From the NCBI GenBank assembly GCA_002457645.1, contig NTKH01000003.1, positions 1 through 47,696 of the forward strand: a DNA stretch of 47,696 nt, written 5' to 3'. Origin of the DNA: Bacteroidetes bacterium MED-G20. Its GTDB lineage: Bacteria; Bacteroidota; Bacteroidia; Flavobacteriales_D; Parvicellaceae. This document shows, piece after piece, positions 21,692-31,136 of the stretch (position 1 is the stretch's first letter; each line of letters opens with the position of its first letter). The notes under the pieces were generated by a model. It did not search any database, had not been told where the DNA came from, and worked only from the letters and a program-made list of their open reading frames with translations. The position numbers and the translations under genes were made by a program.

Positions 21692-23293
21692 CTAAATGCC
21701 ATCTTTTATGGCTTTTAAATATCTATTTAGTTGTTTCTTCACAATAGGAAATAAGAAATACAAACCTACCATATTAGGAAAAACCATAGCGAAAATCATA
21801 GCATCTGAAAAAGCCCAAATTGAATTCATACTTGCAGCAGCTCCAATTATAACAAATAATAAAAAAAGTAGTTTATAAGTTAAGTCTGCTGCTTTTCCTC
21901 TTCCAAATAAATATTTCCAAGATTGAAGACCATAATAAGACCATGAGATCATAGTTGAAACGGCAAATAACACTACAGCAACTGTAAGAAATACATCAGA
22001 ATAAGGAATATATTTTGCAAAAGCCATTGACGTAATTCCAGCACCTTCATAGGGAATACCATCAATTAATACAGTTCCATTAGTTCCTCCATACTCGAAA
22101 GCACCTCCAAAATTGAAAATAATAATAACAAGTGCAGTCATGGTACATATCACAACTGTATCAATAAAAGGTTCTAATAATGCTACGAGACCTTCAGAAG
22201 CTGAATATTTTGTTTTTACTGCAGAATGTGCTATCGATGCAGATCCTGCACCTGCCTCATTAGAAAATGCAGCTCTTTTAAAACCTACTAATAAAACTCC
22301 TATTATTCCACCAACTCCAATAGCCTTTGGATTGAATGCTTGTGAAATTATTAAACTTACAGCATCATCGACAAGAGTAATATTAATTAAAATAATATAA
22401 ATACATGACAATAGATAAAGCACTGCCATAAAAGGAACAATCTTCTCAGTTACTGAAGCAATTCGTTTAATCCCCCCAATAATAATAATCCCAACCAAAA
22501 AGGCCAAAATAATTCCAATAAAAGCACCAGCACTATTACTTTGTAATCCCATTAAATCTTTAATGACAATCGTTGCTTGATTGGATTGTGCAGCGTTTCC
22601 TCCACCAAAGGAACCACCAATACAAAATACAGCAAATAAAGCTGCTGTAATCTTTCCTAGCACATTAAATCCTTTTTCTTTTAACCCCTTACTCAAATAA
22701 TACATAGGGCCACCATATACAGTGCCATCTTTACCAATGTCTCTATACTGAACACCAAGAGTACATTCTACAAATTTTGTAGACATTCCCAGCAATCCAC
22801 AAACTATCATCCAAAATGTAGCACCTGGACCGCCCAAAGCAATGGCAAGAGCTACTCCTGCAATATTTCCATTTCCTACTGTGCCAGATACCGCTGTTGC
22901 TAATGCTTGAAAATGTGTAACCTCACCCTCTTTACTTTCATCTGAAATAGTATCTACTATATCTCCATCAATTGATAGTTCTTCATTCCCTGAGACTGAT
23001 TGATCTATATGATCATATTTTCCTCTAACAACTCCAATAGCTTTAACAAAGTATTTGATATTAGGAAACCCAAAATATATTGTGAAAAATAGTGCACTTA
23101 AAACCAAAAGTATTATTACAAATGGAGCCCCTGAAAAAACTTCAAAGAAAACAATATTAGAAACTAAATCTGAAAAAGGTTGAAAAGCTTGATCAATCCT
23201 TTGATCTAAACCAATACCACTAGTATTTTCAGTATTAGCAAAAAATAAGTTAGGAAGAAGAGTAAAAAAAATAGAGCTGATTTTAAATTTCAT
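21692..23293 (-). CDS. Alanine/glycine:cation (Na+) symporter, AGCS family
   Basis: 533 aa; multi-TM; ATAVSGTVGNGNIAGVALAIALGGPGATFWM, FKRAAFSNEAGAGSASIAHSA. Confidence 0.93.
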   Translation of the reverse strand: MKFKISSIFFTLLPNLFFANTENTSGIGLDQRIDQAFQPFSDLVSNIVFFEVFSGAPFVIILLVLSALFFTIYFGFPNIKYFVKAIGVVRGKYDHIDQSVSGNEELSIDGDIVDTISDESKEGEVTHFQALATAVSGTVGNGNIAGVALAIALGGPGATFWMIVCGLLGMSTKFVECTLGVQYRDIGKDGTVYGGPMYYLSKGLKEKGFNVLGKITAALFAVFCIGGSFGGGNAAQSNQATIVIKDLMGLQSNSAGAFIGIILAFLVGIIIIGGIKRIASVTEKIVPFMAVLYLLSCIYIILINITLVDDAVSLIISQAFNPKAIGVGGIIGVLLVGFKRAAFSNEAGAGSASIAHSAVKTKYSASEGLVALLEPFIDTVVICTMTALVIIIFNFGGAFEYGGTNGTVLIDGIPYEGAGITSMAFAKYIPYSDVFLTVAVVLFAVSTMISWSYYGLQSWKYLFGRGKAADLTYKLLFLLFVIIGAAASMNSIWAFSDAMIFAMVFPNMVGLYFLFPIVKKQLNRYLKAIKDGI

Positions 23294-24200
23294 TATTTTT
23301 TATTTGTTGGTCCATGATAGATATTCCCTCTAAAAAGTCAACTGGGTTATATCCAAAATCTTTAATAGCTTTATCAATTATAAAGCCTGTAACCAATGGT
23401 CTTTTTGCAGGTTGATTCAATGATGCTGTACTAATAGGATTAATTAAAGACTTATCTAATTTATAAAAATCTGCGACTATATTGACTAATTCCAATATGC
23501 TGTAGGTTTTAGGGCCTGAAAGATGATAAACTCCAAATGCAGAATGATCTACTATAGAAATGCATCCTTTTGCCAAGTCTTCCGCAAATGTAGGAGAACG
23601 AAACTGATCATTGATAACATTTATACAATTACCATTATCCATTTCTTTCTTAGCCCACAGAACTAAATTTGAACGACTCATATTATCAGTAATTCCATAA
23701 ATAATTATAGTTCTAGCAATACTCCATTTAGTCATAGTCTTTTGTACAATTCTTTCTGACTCTAATTTTGATTTGGCATAAAAGTGAAGTGGGTTAGGAG
23801 AGTCTTCCTCAGAGTAAGGTCCTGAATTTCCATCAAAAATAAAATCAGTACTTAATTGAACCAAATGGGCTTTAATTGACTCGCTTGCAGTTGCAATATA
23901 TTCCACTGCTTTAACATTAATATTCCAGCAATCTTCTTGATTCAGCTCACAAGCATCTACATTGGTCATTGCAGCACAATTAATTACAGCATGAGGCTGT
24001 AAAGTATTAAAAATATGATAAACTTCGATTTTGTTGGTAATGTCTAATTCAAGATATTGGTAACCCAACTTCTTTAATAACCTATTAGGTCCTTTTGCAG
24101 TAGCAATGAGTTCAATATCTTTTCTTTTTACTAGCTGGTATACAATTTTCTGACCTAAAAGACCATTTGACCCGGTTACTAAAACTTTTACTTTATCCAT
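23283..24200 (-). CDS. SDR-family sugar nucleotide reductase (RmlD-like, dTDP-4-dehydrorhamnose reductase family)
   Basis: 305 aa; VTGSNGLLGQKIVYQL, INCAAMTNVDACE, QLSTDFIFDGNSGPYSEEDSPNPLHFYAKSKLESE. Confidence 0.88.
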   Translation of the reverse strand: MDKVKVLVTGSNGLLGQKIVYQLVKRKDIELIATAKGPNRLLKKLGYQYLELDITNKIEVYHIFNTLQPHAVINCAAMTNVDACELNQEDCWNINVKAVEYIATASESIKAHLVQLSTDFIFDGNSGPYSEEDSPNPLHFYAKSKLESERIVQKTMTKWSIARTIIIYGITDNMSRSNLVLWAKKEMDNGNCINVINDQFRSPTFAEDLAKGCISIVDHSAFGVYHLSGPKTYSILELVNIVADFYKLDKSLINPISTASLNQPAKRPLVTGFIIDKAIKDFGYNPVDFLEGISIMDQQIKNNEI

Positions 24201-24222
24201 AAGAAATATTGAGTTTTATGTA

Positions 24223-24471
24223 TTATTTAAAGTCCCAAACAGTTTTTCTTTTTTTTCTCCATTTTAGCTTATCAATATTCTCCAAAAAATAAGCCAATGG
24301 GAAATATATTAAAAGTGGACTGCCAAGAGTGACAAAGCTTAAATAAATAAAAAATTTTCTTACCAGTGCAGGGTTGATTCCAAAAACACTTCCCAACCAC
24401 TCACAAACTCCGAATGCTTTTTTTTCAAAGAAACCATAAATGCTGTTAAGAATTGGAAAATAAAAGTTCAT
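24223..24471 (-). CDS. Small PspC-like membrane protein
   Basis: 82 aa; KKAFGVCEWLGSVFGINPALVRKFFIYLSFVTLGSPLLIYFPLAYFLE resembles the PspC domain. Confidence 0.65.
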   Translation of the reverse strand: MNFYFPILNSIYGFFEKKAFGVCEWLGSVFGINPALVRKFFIYLSFVTLGSPLLIYFPLAYFLENIDKLKWRKKRKTVWDFK

Positions 24472-24481
24472 AGTAATTATA

Positions 24482-25285
24482 TTATAAATATTTAGACATT
24501 TGTATTTGAATTGATGATGCTACATCTCTAGCTTTAGATGCAAATTGAGTATCATTTCCAGCATAAATAATCCCTCTTGAAGAATTAACTAATAATCCTA
24601 CCTCATTATTTAATCCATTTTTAATAACATCATCTAAATTGCCTCCCTGAAATCCTATTCCGGGTATTAAAAGAAAGTGATGGGGGATTAATTTTCTAAT
24701 TTCTATTAAATCTTGAGATTGAGTTGCCCCAATCACATACATAGTATTTTCAGTGTTTCCCCATTTGCTAGAAGAACTTATTACCTCATTAAAAAGCTGA
24801 CGGCCATTATCAAGATTTAAATATTGAAAAGAACTGGAGCCCTTATTGCTTGTGAGTCCTAAAATAATAGTCCATTTGTTAGTATAATTTAAAAATGGTG
24901 TTATGGAATCTAAACCCATATAGGGTGCAACTGTGATAGCGTCAAAACTATAAGTAGAAAAAAAAGTTTCTGCATATTTTTTAGATGTATTACCAATATC
25001 TCCTCTTTTAGCATCAGCTATAGTAAAAATATTTTTTGGAATATATTGAATTGTTTTTTCTAAACTTTTCCAACCATTAACTCCCATGGCTTCATAAAAA
25101 GCAATATTGGGTTTATAAGCAACACATAAATCTTTCGTTGCATCAATAATTCTTTTATTAAATTCAAAAATAGGATCTTCATATTCTAATAAAAATGAAG
25201 GAATTCTTTTAATGTCAGTATCTAATCCGATGCACAAAAAAGATTTTTTTGTTCTTATTTGAGCTATAATTTCTGATTTATTCAT
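24482..25285 (-). CDS. pyrF: Orotidine-5'-phosphate decarboxylase
   Basis: 267 aa; FLCIGLDTDIKRIP, VAYKPNIAFYEAMG, TIADAKRGDIGNTS, VGLLVNSSRGIIYA. Confidence 0.95.
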   Translation of the reverse strand: MNKSEIIAQIRTKKSFLCIGLDTDIKRIPSFLLEYEDPIFEFNKRIIDATKDLCVAYKPNIAFYEAMGVNGWKSLEKTIQYIPKNIFTIADAKRGDIGNTSKKYAETFFSTYSFDAITVAPYMGLDSITPFLNYTNKWTIILGLTSNKGSSSFQYLNLDNGRQLFNEVISSSSKWGNTENTMYVIGATQSQDLIEIRKLIPHHFLLIPGIGFQGGNLDDVIKNGLNNEVGLLVNSSRGIIYAGNDTQFASKARDVASSIQIQMSKYL

Positions 25286-26376
25286 GACTCATCAAATTTA
25301 CTCTCATTCAACCTCTCAGCATTTTCAGCCATAATTAATGCATCAATCATGTCCTGAATATCTCCGTTCATAAAATTAGATAGATTATAAATTGTTTTAT
25401 TAATCCTATGGTCAGTAATTCTTCCTTGAGGATAGTTATAAGTTCTTATTTTTGCAGATCGATCTCCAGTTGAAACAAGTGATTTCCTCTTATCTGCGCG
25501 TTCCTTGTCCAATTTTTCTGCTTCTGCTTGATAAAGTCTAGACCTAAGCACTTGAAGTGCTTTTTCATAATTTTTATGCTGAGATCGTCCATCTTGGCAT
25601 TCTACTACAGTAAGCGTTGGAAGATGGGTTAACCTTACAGCAGACTCTGTTTTATTAACATGTTGTCCCCCTGCTCCAGATGCTCTAAAAGTATCTTTTT
25701 TAACATCTGTCAAATTTAATTCAAAATCAACTTCTTCAGCTTCAGGAAGCACTGCCACTGTTATAGCAGAAGTATGTACTCTTCCCTGGGATTCAGTTTC
25801 AGGGACTCTCTGAACTCTGTGTACCCCAGATTCAAATTTAAGCTTTCCATACACTTCATCACCTGAGATACTTAAAGAAATTTCTCTAAACCCTTTAGTC
25901 CCTCCGGCATTAGAATTAAGCACATCAAAAGACCAAGATTTTTCTTTGAAAAACATAGAAAACATCCTAAAAATATCTTCAACAAAAATACATGCTTCGT
26001 CACCTCCAGTTCCAGCCCTAATTTCCATAATTACGTTCTTATTATCGTCGGGGTCTTTTGGAATTAAAAGCCATTTAATTTTTTCATCAAGCTCAACTTT
26101 TGATTGTTGGAACTCTTCAAGCTCTGCTCTAGCCATTTCCTTGAACTCTGGATCTTTTTCAGTCTGAATTATTGACTTTGCACTTTCAATATTTGCAAGA
26201 ATATCTTTATATGAATGATAAACCTTTACAATTTCGCTTAACTCTTTGTATTCTCTATTTAATCCAACATACCTTTTCATATCTGAAATGATTTCTGGAT
26301 CAACCATTTGTTTACCTATTTCATCAAATTTGAATGAAATTTGTTCTAATTTATTTAATAATCCTTGGTCACTCAT
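25282..26376 (-). CDS. prfA: Peptide chain release factor 1
   Basis: 364 aa; RASGAGGQHVNKTESAVRLTHLPT (GGQ), DRSAKIRTYNYPQGRITDHRINKT. Confidence 0.96.
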   Translation of the reverse strand: MSDQGLLNKLEQISFKFDEIGKQMVDPEIISDMKRYVGLNREYKELSEIVKVYHSYKDILANIESAKSIIQTEKDPEFKEMARAELEEFQQSKVELDEKIKWLLIPKDPDDNKNVIMEIRAGTGGDEACIFVEDIFRMFSMFFKEKSWSFDVLNSNAGGTKGFREISLSISGDEVYGKLKFESGVHRVQRVPETESQGRVHTSAITVAVLPEAEEVDFELNLTDVKKDTFRASGAGGQHVNKTESAVRLTHLPTLTVVECQDGRSQHKNYEKALQVLRSRLYQAEAEKLDKERADKRKSLVSTGDRSAKIRTYNYPQGRITDHRINKTIYNLSNFMNGDIQDMIDALIMAENAERLNESKFDES

Positions 26377-27545
26377 TAGTAAGTAAATTCTCCTTTTTCT
26401 GAAGATATTGTCAATTTTTTTGAAGAAGACTCCTCCACTCTACCGACTTGTTTAGCCTCTAAATTAAAATTACTACAAATATGTATGATGGAATCAATAT
26501 TTTTTGGATGAGTATAAATTTCCATTCTATGACCCATATTAAAAACCTTATACATCTCTTCCCACGAAGTATTAGACTCTTTTTGTATAAGATCAAATAA
26601 TGGAGGAACTTTGAAAAGGTTATTTTTAATAATATGATTGCTATCAACAAAATGAAGAATTTTAGTTTGTGCTCCTCCACTACAATGAACCATTCCATTT
26701 ATGTCTTTCCTATGCTTTTCTAATATTTTCACCATTACTGGAGCATAGGTTCTTGTAGGTGACAATACAAGTTTGCCAGCATCAAGAGAAATATTATTAA
26801 TTTCGCTTGTTAATGACTGAGAACCGGAATAAACCAATTCAGGCGAAATACTATTATCGTAGGATTCAGGATATTTTTCGGCTATATATTTATTAAAAAC
26901 ATCATGTCTAGCAGAAGTCAGCCCATTACTTCCCATTCCTCCATTATAGGTTTTTTCATAGTTTGTTTGGCCAAAAGATGACATGCCAATTATTGCATCT
27001 CCAGGTTGAATATTTTTATTAGAAACTACATCTCTCCTTCTCATTCTTGCTACTACAGTAGAGTCAACAATAATGGTTCTTACCAAATCTCCTACATCGG
27101 CAGTTTCACCACCAGTTGAATGAACATTTAACCCAAATGATCTTAATTCTTCCAATATTTCTTCTGTGCCTTGAATTATAGCAGCAATAACTTCACCTGG
27201 AACTTTGTGTTTATTTCTTCCAATAGTTGATGATACTAATATATTGTCAACCGCACCCACACAAAGCAAATCATCTAAATTCATAATTAATGCATCTTGA
27301 GCAATCCCTTTCCAAACAGAAATATCTCCTGTTTCCTTCCAATATGCATAAGCTAAAGAAGATTTAGTTCCAGCGCCATCAGCATGCATCACAATACAAT
27401 GCTCTTTACTATTTGATAAATAATCTGGTACTATTTTGCAAAAGGCTTTAGGGAAAATCCCTTTTTCAATGTTTTTTATAGCATTGTGAACTTCTTCTTT
27501 TCCTGAACTAACACCTCTTCGGGCATATCTAGAATCATCTTTCAT
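26376..27545 (-). CDS. purM: Phosphoribosylformylglycinamidine cyclo-ligase / AIR synthase family (Bacteroidetes type)
   Basis: 389 aa; MHADGAGTKSSLAYAYWKETGD, GIAQDALIMNLDDLLCVGA, HSTGGETADVGDLVRTII. Confidence 0.85.
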   Translation of the reverse strand: MKDDSRYARRGVSSGKEEVHNAIKNIEKGIFPKAFCKIVPDYLSNSKEHCIVMHADGAGTKSSLAYAYWKETGDISVWKGIAQDALIMNLDDLLCVGAVDNILVSSTIGRNKHKVPGEVIAAIIQGTEEILEELRSFGLNVHSTGGETADVGDLVRTIIVDSTVVARMRRRDVVSNKNIQPGDAIIGMSSFGQTNYEKTYNGGMGSNGLTSARHDVFNKYIAEKYPESYDNSISPELVYSGSQSLTSEINNISLDAGKLVLSPTRTYAPVMVKILEKHRKDINGMVHCSGGAQTKILHFVDSNHIIKNNLFKVPPLFDLIQKESNTSWEEMYKVFNMGHRMEIYTHPKNIDSIIHICSNFNLEAKQVGRVEESSSKKLTISSEKGEFTY

Positions 27546-27582
27546 GAAAATTGTATCCCATAGGACGAATAAAAATTATTTA

Positions 27583-29634
27583 CTAATTATCATTAGGAAC
27601 GAAATCAAAATTTAAAACAATAAATTGAGTTCTTCTATTTTTTTGATGTGCAGCTTCTTGTTCCTCATTAGTAGAAAGTTTAGAAATTGCATCGCACTCT
27701 AAACCTTTCATTCTTGGTGTCTCTTCACCATATCCTACGGCTTTCATTCTTTCTGATGGAATTCCCTTAGAAACTAAATAGTCAACACATGATTGAGCTC
27801 TTCTTTGAGATAATTTTTGATTATAATCGTCTCCCCCTCTACAATCGGTGTGGGCTTGAAGTTCAATAACTATTGTAGGATTATCTATCAAAGTATTATA
27901 TAAAAAATCTAACGAATCTTCAGAGTTTAGTTCATTATTTACCAATAACTCAGCCTTATCTAAAGCATACTGAACTTCTGGGAAGTCTATTGGCTTTTCG
28001 CCAATAGGTTGAACCTCGAATGGATCGAAAAATGTTTTATTATCTTCTAAATTAAATGTAGAAAATTTAGATTTTCTTACTAAGAAACTATCTTTTTGAC
28101 ATTCAACTTCATAAATTAGATTATGGTCAATATATCTTTTGCCTTCAGAAATTTCGTTAAATAATATGGTTCCATCAATGTCAGTAGTTTGAACATATTC
28201 TTCTTTAATTCCTCCATTTGTGTCGATGGCTGTAACTTTGACAGTAGCTCCAGGAACAGGATCCCCACTTTCTGAATTGGTTACTTCAACATAATATTTC
28301 AATAAAACTGGAGGAACATTAAAATTAAAAATATCATCATGTCCTCTTGTTCCTTCTCTAGAGGATGAAAAAACTCCTCTTCTGTCAGTATTTCTTTCCA
28401 AAATAATACCAAAATCATGTTCAGGGGAATTTAGAGGATATTTTAAATTTTCAACATCTCCCCATTTGTTTTCACCCAAACTAGATGCTTTAAACATATC
28501 AAGTCCTCCGAAACCTTCGTAACCATCAGATGAAAAGTACAAATCTCCATTATCTGATAAATATGGGAACATTTCATCATCTTGAGTATTTATGGAGGAG
28601 CCTAAATTAATTGGCGTCATCCAATTCTCTTCTCGAAAATCATATTCTGAAATCCACAAGTCGTGCGCTCCAAAACCACCAGGAAAATCTGCAGAGAAAA
28701 TCATAACTTTCATTTCAGAATCCATTGCTGGGTGACCACATGAAAGAGTATCAGCTCCGTCAGGCTTAAGGTTGACTTTTTTACTCTGAGTCCAAGAATC
28801 GCCTTTTCTTTCAGAATAGAAAATTTCGCAACCTAAATCCACTTTCTTCATTCGTGGACAACGTGTAAAATATATTTGATCACCACTTGGGGATAAAACA
28901 GAAGGTCCTTCATTATCTTTGGAATTAATGGAAGAAGGAAGTAATTGTGGCTCACTCCATTTACCATTATTATCCCTAGTTGTAGACCAAAGGTCCATAA
29001 AACTATCTCCTGTTCTAGAATCAATTCCGTCACCATTGGAGCCATCTCGAGCAGAAACAAAAATTATGGTATTATGATTGATATCTCCCCAAGCAGGAGA
29101 ATAATCATAATGTTCAGAATTAATTTGTCTTTCATTTAGAATTATGTGCTTTGTTCCATTTCTAACCCATTCTGCATGATTTTCACATGATGAAAGTAAG
29201 TTGTTGGCATGTCTGTCATCTGGATAAATCTCTAAATATTTTCTAATATTTTCAGCCGCTGATTCATATTCACCTTCCTCAACTAGAACATCAGCTAGAA
29301 GAATATAAACTTTAGGATGATCTTTTTGATATTTGAGCTTCATTGCTCTTTTATAATAGGTTTCCGCTTGAGCAGGTTCTATATCTAACCTGTAACATTC
29401 TGCAATTTGAAAATTGATTCTACCTTTTTCTTGGATATCTTTTTCTTTAACCTCTCCTTTTTTATATAAATCTATTGCATCGAAATATGCTTCATTTTTA
29501 AAATTGATATCCGCCTGAACGATAAATGGATTTTGACTTTGAGAAAAATTGATTTCAGTGATAGCAAAAAACGAAAAAATAAATAAAATTTTAATGATAA
29601 ATTGATAAACTTTATCCGTACAAGAATGGATCAT
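27583..29634 (-). CDS. TPR / PD40 beta-propeller / carboxypeptidase-regulatory / OmpA C-terminal protein (PorE-like architecture)
   Basis: 683 aa; signal peptide, TPR units, ILYFTRC/MIFSAD propeller repeats, VPGATVKVTAID regulatory domain, C-terminal VIELQAHTDCRGGDDYNQKLSQRRAQSCVDYLVSKGI OmpA motif. Confidence 0.88.
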   Translation of the reverse strand: MIHSCTDKVYQFIIKILFIFSFFAITEINFSQSQNPFIVQADINFKNEAYFDAIDLYKKGEVKEKDIQEKGRINFQIAECYRLDIEPAQAETYYKRAMKLKYQKDHPKVYILLADVLVEEGEYESAAENIRKYLEIYPDDRHANNLLSSCENHAEWVRNGTKHIILNERQINSEHYDYSPAWGDINHNTIIFVSARDGSNGDGIDSRTGDSFMDLWSTTRDNNGKWSEPQLLPSSINSKDNEGPSVLSPSGDQIYFTRCPRMKKVDLGCEIFYSERKGDSWTQSKKVNLKPDGADTLSCGHPAMDSEMKVMIFSADFPGGFGAHDLWISEYDFREENWMTPINLGSSINTQDDEMFPYLSDNGDLYFSSDGYEGFGGLDMFKASSLGENKWGDVENLKYPLNSPEHDFGIILERNTDRRGVFSSSREGTRGHDDIFNFNVPPVLLKYYVEVTNSESGDPVPGATVKVTAIDTNGGIKEEYVQTTDIDGTILFNEISEGKRYIDHNLIYEVECQKDSFLVRKSKFSTFNLEDNKTFFDPFEVQPIGEKPIDFPEVQYALDKAELLVNNELNSEDSLDFLYNTLIDNPTIVIELQAHTDCRGGDDYNQKLSQRRAQSCVDYLVSKGIPSERMKAVGYGEETPRMKGLECDAISKLSTNEEQEAAHQKNRRTQFIVLNFDFVPNDN

Positions 29635-29743
29635 AACTATTTGTTTAATGCTAAAATAACTATTTATTTTCTTAAAAAATCAAAAAAAAACAAATTTCAT
29701 CGTTACATTTTGCTAAAAATAATCTAACATTTTCTTCTTAGAA

Positions 29744-29762
29744 TAGTGTTTAATTAACACTA
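29744..29762. repeat. Inverted repeat TAGTGTT-TAATT-AACACTA in the divergent OmpA-like / glutamine synthetase intergenic region
   Basis: Perfect 7-bp arms with 5-nt AT spacer. Confidence 0.55.
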
Positions 29763-29869
29763 AGTGCCAATTTTGTTAATAAATAATAGTCAATTATAGC
29801 TACTAATAAATATGAAAAAACTTTTTAAAATTTATATTTGTTTAGTAATCATATTAGATACTTATTAAA

Positions 29870-30880
29870 ATGAAAAAATCAAAATTAGAATACATTTGGT
29901 TGGATGGATATACTCCCACTCAAAACATGAGAAGTAAAACCAAAATAGTAAATGATTTTAGTGGGAAATTAGAAGATTGTCCTATTTGGTCTTTTGACGG
30001 AAGTTCTACCAAACAAGCAGAAGGAAATTCGTCAGATTGTCTTCTCAAACCAGTTGCATGTTATCCTGACCCTGTTAGAGAAAATGGGTTTTTAGTGATG
30101 ACAGAGGTGCTTAATGCTGATAGTTCTCCTCATCCATCAAATGCAAGAGCTAAAATTGATGATGATGATAATGATTTTTGGTTTGGATTTGAACAAGAAT
30201 ATTTCATAATGGATGTCAATACTCAACTACCTTTAGGATTCCCAGTTGGTGGATACCCTGGCCCTCAAGGAATGTATTATTGCTCTGTAGGTGGAAGAAA
30301 CACACATGGAAGACATTTGGTAGAAGAACACGCTGATATTTGCATAGAAGCTGGCATTAATATTGAAGGTATTAATCAAGAGGTAGCTAGTGGTCAATGG
30401 GAATTTCAGCTGTTTGCAGAAGGAGCAAAAAAAGCCGGAGATGAAATGTGGATTGCAAGATATATTTTAGACAGACTAACAGAAGACCATGGATATTATA
30501 TAGAATACCATCCAAAGCCAGTTAAAGGAGACTGGAACGGATCTGGAATGCATGCAAACTTCTCTAACTCATTACTTAGAACTTGTGGATCTAAAGAAAT
30601 CTATGAAAAAGTATGTGAAGCGTTCAGGCCTGTGACCAAAGAACACATATCAGTTTATGGACAGTTCAATGAACAGAGATTGACTGGACTTCATGAAACT
30701 GCAGCAATTACAGACTTTAGCTATGGAGTTTCTGATAGAGGTGCTTCTATTAGGATACCCATTATCACCGTTGAGAAAGGCTGGAAAGGCTGGTTAGAAG
30801 ATAGAAGACCTGCATCTAACGGAGATCCTTACAAAATAGCTGGACGAATTATTGAGACTGTTAAAACTGCTGAGGTTTAA
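29870..30880 (+). CDS. glnA: Glutamine synthetase, type II (beta-grasp, eukaryote-like GSII)
   Basis: 336 aa; EYIWLDGYTPTQNMRSKT, WSFDGSSTKQAEGNSSDCLLKPVA, FGFEQEYF, GINIEGINQEVASGQWEFQ, GDWNGSGMHANFS. Confidence 0.92.
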   Translation: MKKSKLEYIWLDGYTPTQNMRSKTKIVNDFSGKLEDCPIWSFDGSSTKQAEGNSSDCLLKPVACYPDPVRENGFLVMTEVLNADSSPHPSNARAKIDDDDNDFWFGFEQEYFIMDVNTQLPLGFPVGGYPGPQGMYYCSVGGRNTHGRHLVEEHADICIEAGINIEGINQEVASGQWEFQLFAEGAKKAGDEMWIARYILDRLTEDHGYYIEYHPKPVKGDWNGSGMHANFSNSLLRTCGSKEIYEKVCEAFRPVTKEHISVYGQFNEQRLTGLHETAAITDFSYGVSDRGASIRIPIITVEKGWKGWLEDRRPASNGDPYKIAGRIIETVKTAEV

Positions 30881-30890
30881 AAACTCAATT

Positions 30891-31136
30891 TTATAAAACC
30901 TTCTTAGACTTATTTTTCTTTTTTGAAGATGTTATAGAATTTATTTCATCTTCAAAAGCAGCTGTTTTAATATCATCTTGAATTTGCTGTGAGGCATCCC
31001 TAAGTTGTCTCATTCCTCTTCCAAGAGTTCTAGCCATTTTAGGAATACTTTTGGATCCAAAAAATAATAAAACTATTAGGAATACAAATATTAACTCTCC
31101 AGCGCTTATACCCTCAAGAATTAAAAATCGTAACAT
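30891..31136 (-). CDS. tatA: Twin-arginine translocase TatA/TatE-family subunit
   Basis: 81 aa; single TM followed by LFFGSKSIPKMARTLGRGMRQLRDASQQIQDDI amphipathic helix. Confidence 0.85.
   Translation of the reverse strand: MLRFLILEGISAGELIFVFLIVLLFFGSKSIPKMARTLGRGMRQLRDASQQIQDDIKTAAFEDEINSITSSKKKNKSKKVL

Noticed and set aside
26459-26698. 79-aa hydrophobic ORF in an alternate frame of purM
   Set aside because: Low-complexity Ile/Leu composition from AT-rich frame shift; purM frame is clearly coding.
29765-29775. Sigma-54-like TGGCAC on the minus strand upstream of the OmpA-like gene
   Set aside because: The -12 GC element is absent at the required spacing.
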